The translations under genes were made by a program, and so were the position numbers. From assembly GCA_039978895.1 (NCBI GenBank), contig JBDWAL010000064.1:25624-89623 (forward strand): a stretch of 64,000 nucleotides of DNA, given 5' to 3'. Below the pieces are notes generated by a model. The model searched no databases and was not told the DNA's origin. It saw only the letters and a program-made list of their open reading frames with translations. Of the stretch, positions 61,759 to 64,000 are shown in pieces (within the stretch, counting starts at the first letter, position 1; every line of letters starts with the position of its first letter). This DNA comes from Aliishimia sp039978895. Its GTDB lineage: Bacteria > Pseudomonadota > Alphaproteobacteria > Rhodobacterales > Rhodobacteraceae.

Positions 61759-63207
61759 ATGTCCCTGACCGCGCTTGAACGTTTTGCCAATTCCCTGACA
61801 ACTGCCGACACCATTGGCGATCTACGGCTGGGATTAATCGGGGATGGCATCGACATTCCCGGGCTCAATGGGACAAACAAAATGGTCTATGCTGACTATG
61901 TTGCGTCCGGGCGGGCTTTGTCACAGGTTGAGGATTTCGTGCGCCACGACGTGCTGCCCTACTATTCCAATAGCCACACTGAGGCGTCTTATTGCGGGGC
62001 GCATATCTCCGCTCTCCGGGCAGAGGCGCGGGGTGTCATCGCAAGGGCCTGCGGCGCGGATGAGAAATATGCGGTAATCTTCTCAGGATCTGGGGCAACG
62101 TCGGGGTTGAACCGGATTGTGCATTTATTTGGGATCCGGCAAGCGGCAGAGCAGGGGCGCCATCCGCTGGTTTTGGTCGGTCCTTATGAGCACCATTCAA
62201 ACATCCTGCCTTGGCGCGAAAGTGGCGCTGAGGTGGTTGAGATTGCCGAAAGCATCACAGGCGGGCCTGATATGGCCAAGCTGGAAACCCAACTGCAAGC
62301 AGCCACAGGGCGCATGGTGATTGGCGCCTTCGGCGCGGCATCGAATGTGACAGGCATTCAGACCGACACCAAGGCCGTCACGCACATGTTGAAACAACAC
62401 GGGGCGCTGGCCGTGTGGGATTTTGCTGGTGCTGGCCCTTATGTCCCAATCAATCTGAGTCCTGACGATGGATGCGCGATGGATGCGGTTGTGGTCTCGC
62501 CACATAAATTTCTAGGGGGGCCGGGGGCTTCCGGCGTTTTGATCGTCAAAACTGCGGCCGTTGTGGCAGACACGCCGACGCTGGCGGGCGGTGGGACAGT
62601 GAATTTTGTCTCCCCCTGGGCGCATGATTATTCCGAAAGCGTAATTGCCCGCGAAGAAGCAGGCACCCCCAATATCGTTGGCGACATCCGCGCGGCGTGC
62701 GCGTTCATTGTCAAAGCTGCGATTGGCGATGATGTCATGGCAGATCGCCAGAACAGGTTCTTTAGGGCTGCCAAAGAAAGCTGGGCCGCGAACCCTTTCA
62801 TCGAAATTCTGGGCAATCCGGCGGCAACGAACCGCCTTCCGATCTTTTCGATGCGGGTCAAGGCACTGCAAGGGGCGGGGTATGTGCATCAGCAGTTGTT
62901 CACGCGGATGCTGTCGGATGTTTACGGCATTCAGGCACGCGGCGGTTGCGCCTGCGCCGGACCCTATGCCCACCGTTTGATGGGCATCGATGCCGCACAA
63001 TCTGCGCATATCCGCAGTGCCATCGCCAAAGGGGAAGAGATGGAAAAACCTGGCTGGACGCGGCTGAATTTCTCTGTCCTGCTGAACGATGAAAAGGCGC
63101 GGTTTATCATTGATAGCGTGGATGAGCTGGCCCGCACCACAGAGCGTTATACTGCGCGGTATCTTTGCGATGAAACCAAAGCCCGGTTTCGGTTGGATGC
63201 GGCGTAG
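61759..63207 (+). CDS. Class V aminotransferase / cysteine desulfurase-like PLP enzyme
   Basis: A 482-residue fold-type I PLP enzyme. The PLP Lys lies in VVVSPHKFLGGPGASGVLI, the cofactor Asp in VWDFAGAGPYVP, and a Cys-rich loop (QARGGCACAGPYAHR) corresponds to the catalytic region of cysteine desulfurases. The substrate is unknown. The start at 61759 was chosen over an upstream ATG at 61657 because the intervening part covers the regulatory repeats. It is divergent from an Lrp regulator, a common arrangement for amino-acid metabolism genes. Confidence 0.85.
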   Translation: MSLTALERFANSLTTADTIGDLRLGLIGDGIDIPGLNGTNKMVYADYVASGRALSQVEDFVRHDVLPYYSNSHTEASYCGAHISALRAEARGVIARACGADEKYAVIFSGSGATSGLNRIVHLFGIRQAAEQGRHPLVLVGPYEHHSNILPWRESGAEVVEIAESITGGPDMAKLETQLQAATGRMVIGAFGAASNVTGIQTDTKAVTHMLKQHGALAVWDFAGAGPYVPINLSPDDGCAMDAVVVSPHKFLGGPGASGVLIVKTAAVVADTPTLAGGGTVNFVSPWAHDYSESVIAREEAGTPNIVGDIRAACAFIVKAAIGDDVMADRQNRFFRAAKESWAANPFIEILGNPAATNRLPIFSMRVKALQGAGYVHQQLFTRMLSDVYGIQARGGCACAGPYAHRLMGIDAAQSAHIRSAIAKGEEMEKPGWTRLNFSVLLNDEKARFIIDSVDELARTTERYTARYLCDETKARFRLDAA

Positions 63208-63269
63208 ATCGAGGAATACATCGACAAATCAGGCGAGACTTTCTAAATTCAGTATAACGGAACGCAATA

Positions 63270-64000
63270 TTGGTTATAAATTTGTCCACAACTGTCGAAT
63301 TCCGTGATTTGCCTGAAATCGCCTTGCTGCAGAGCTTTGGCGCGATTGCTGAAACCCGCAGCGTGACCAAAGCGGCGATCCTGTCAGGGAGATCACAGCC
63401 TGTCGTATCCCAGCACCTTCAACGGTTGGAAACCAAGCTTGGCATGAGGCTGGTTGAACGCTCCAAACGCCCGCTGATGCTGACACCAGAAGGGGAAACA
63501 CTGGCCGAACAATTGCCTGAAATTCTGGGCAAACTGGGCAGCGTGGTGGATGGGCTTCAGTCACAATTTGGCGCGCAGCTGCAACGGATCCGAATTGCAA
63601 TGCCCGACAGCATGTCCTGTTCGATGGGCGCGGAATTTGTGTCCCAAGCCGGGGGATTGGCGGACTCCGTAGAGTTGTGCGCAGGCATAGTGCCTTGGGA
63701 ACAGGATGTTTTCCGCGCGTTGCAAATTGATTTTCTTGTCGACAGCCCGCCCTATGATCCCAAGGAATTCTACCACCCCCGAGAGATATTCACCGATCCT
63801 TACATTCTGATTTGCCCGGCGGATTATGCCGAAGATTCCACCGAAGATATCCTTGCGAAATTGCCGCAAGTGGCCCATGCGCAGACCACCAAGTTCGGCC
63901 AACGCGCCACAAGCATTGCCCGCGCGCTCGGGGTCAAGCAAAATCCGAAATACAACTTCGACTCCAGCCAATCCGTGATACGCTTTGTGCAGATCGGGTA
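63270..64000 (+). CDS. LysR-family transcriptional regulator, 3' truncated by window end
   Basis: The plus strand encodes a LysR-type regulator open to the window end (about 243 residues). The N-terminal helix-turn-helix reads SFGAIAETRSVTKAAILSGR then QPVVSQHLQRLETKLG, and LVERSKRPLMLTPEGE completes the LysR signature. The effector domain follows. No ATG fits; TTG at 63270 (with CGGAA before it) or TTG at 63282 are the candidates. Same strand as, and 62 bases after, the aminotransferase gene. Confidence 0.85.
   Translation, partial: MVINLSTTVEFRDLPEIALLQSFGAIAETRSVTKAAILSGRSQPVVSQHLQRLETKLGMRLVERSKRPLMLTPEGETLAEQLPEILGKLGSVVDGLQSQFGAQLQRIRIAMPDSMSCSMGAEFVSQAGGLADSVELCAGIVPWEQDVFRALQIDFLVDSPPYDPKEFYHPREIFTDPYILICPADYAEDSTEDILAKLPQVAHAQTTKFGQRATSIARALGVKQNPKYNFDSSQSVIRFVQIG

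Noticed and set aside
63274..63971. Two minus-strand frames at the right end of the window.
   Set aside because: They are antisense to a clear LysR helix-turn-helix and effector domain on the plus strand.

Overview
The window carries a compact, essentially complete photosynthesis gene cluster (about positions 3200-60300) next to a RepABC-like plasmid replication and partition module (1-2974). Gene content points to an aerobic anoxygenic phototroph of the Rhodobacteraceae (Roseobacter group). The markers are bacteriochlorophyll a and spheroidene/spheroidenone pathway genes, a puf operon ending in pufX rather than pufC, an LH2 (puc) operon, the oxygen-dependent cyclase acsF with bciE and no bchE, and PpsR/PpaA regulation. 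A repABC-type module beside the cluster suggests the whole cluster is on an extrachromosomal element, as known for a few roseobacters. I cannot name the species.

Layout: (1) repA-repB-repC on the minus strand, with two parS-like palindromes and a counter-transcribed RNA; repC is cut by the window start. (2) pucB-pucA-pucC plus a repeat-bearing ORF, then a DUF3422 membrane protein. (3) bchO-bchD-bchI-crtA facing crtI-crtB-tspO, then crtC-crtD facing crtE-crtF. (4) crtEF-bchCXYZ-pufQBALMX, the classic superoperon, followed by dxs. (5) idi-bchP-PucC-family ORF-bchG facing cycA. (6) A VPLPA-type sorted exported protein in an intergenic island, then hemC-bciA. (7) A long minus-strand operon reading bchF-N-B-H-L-M-lhaA-puhA-puhB-puhC-bciE-acsF-puhE-hemA. 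(8) ppaA-ppsR. (9) A minus-strand light-signalling group: bphO (heme oxygenase), bacteriophytochrome kinase, FixJ-type response regulator and a second PpaA-like B12/SCHIC protein. (10) A decayed transposase, then an Lrp regulator divergent from a class V aminotransferase, and a LysR regulator cut by the window end.

The genes form a self-contained supply chain. dxs/idi/crtE/bchP feed the isoprenoids, hemA/hemC feed tetrapyrrole, the bch genes make bacteriochlorophyll, the crt genes make carotenoid, puf/puh/puc give the proteins, and lhaA/pucC/puhBCE assemble them. I found 12 exact TGT-N12-ACA PpsR boxes at seven promoters (puc, crtA/crtI, crtD/crtE, bchC, bchG/cycA, hemC, bchF/ppaA), tying most of the cluster to the PpsR encoded in it. 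The most unusual points are the LH2 alpha residues Phe44-Leu45 with a long C-terminal tail, the repeat protein in the puc operon, the bacteriophytochrome/B12-domain regulatory group beside ppsR, and the PpsR box in front of hemC.
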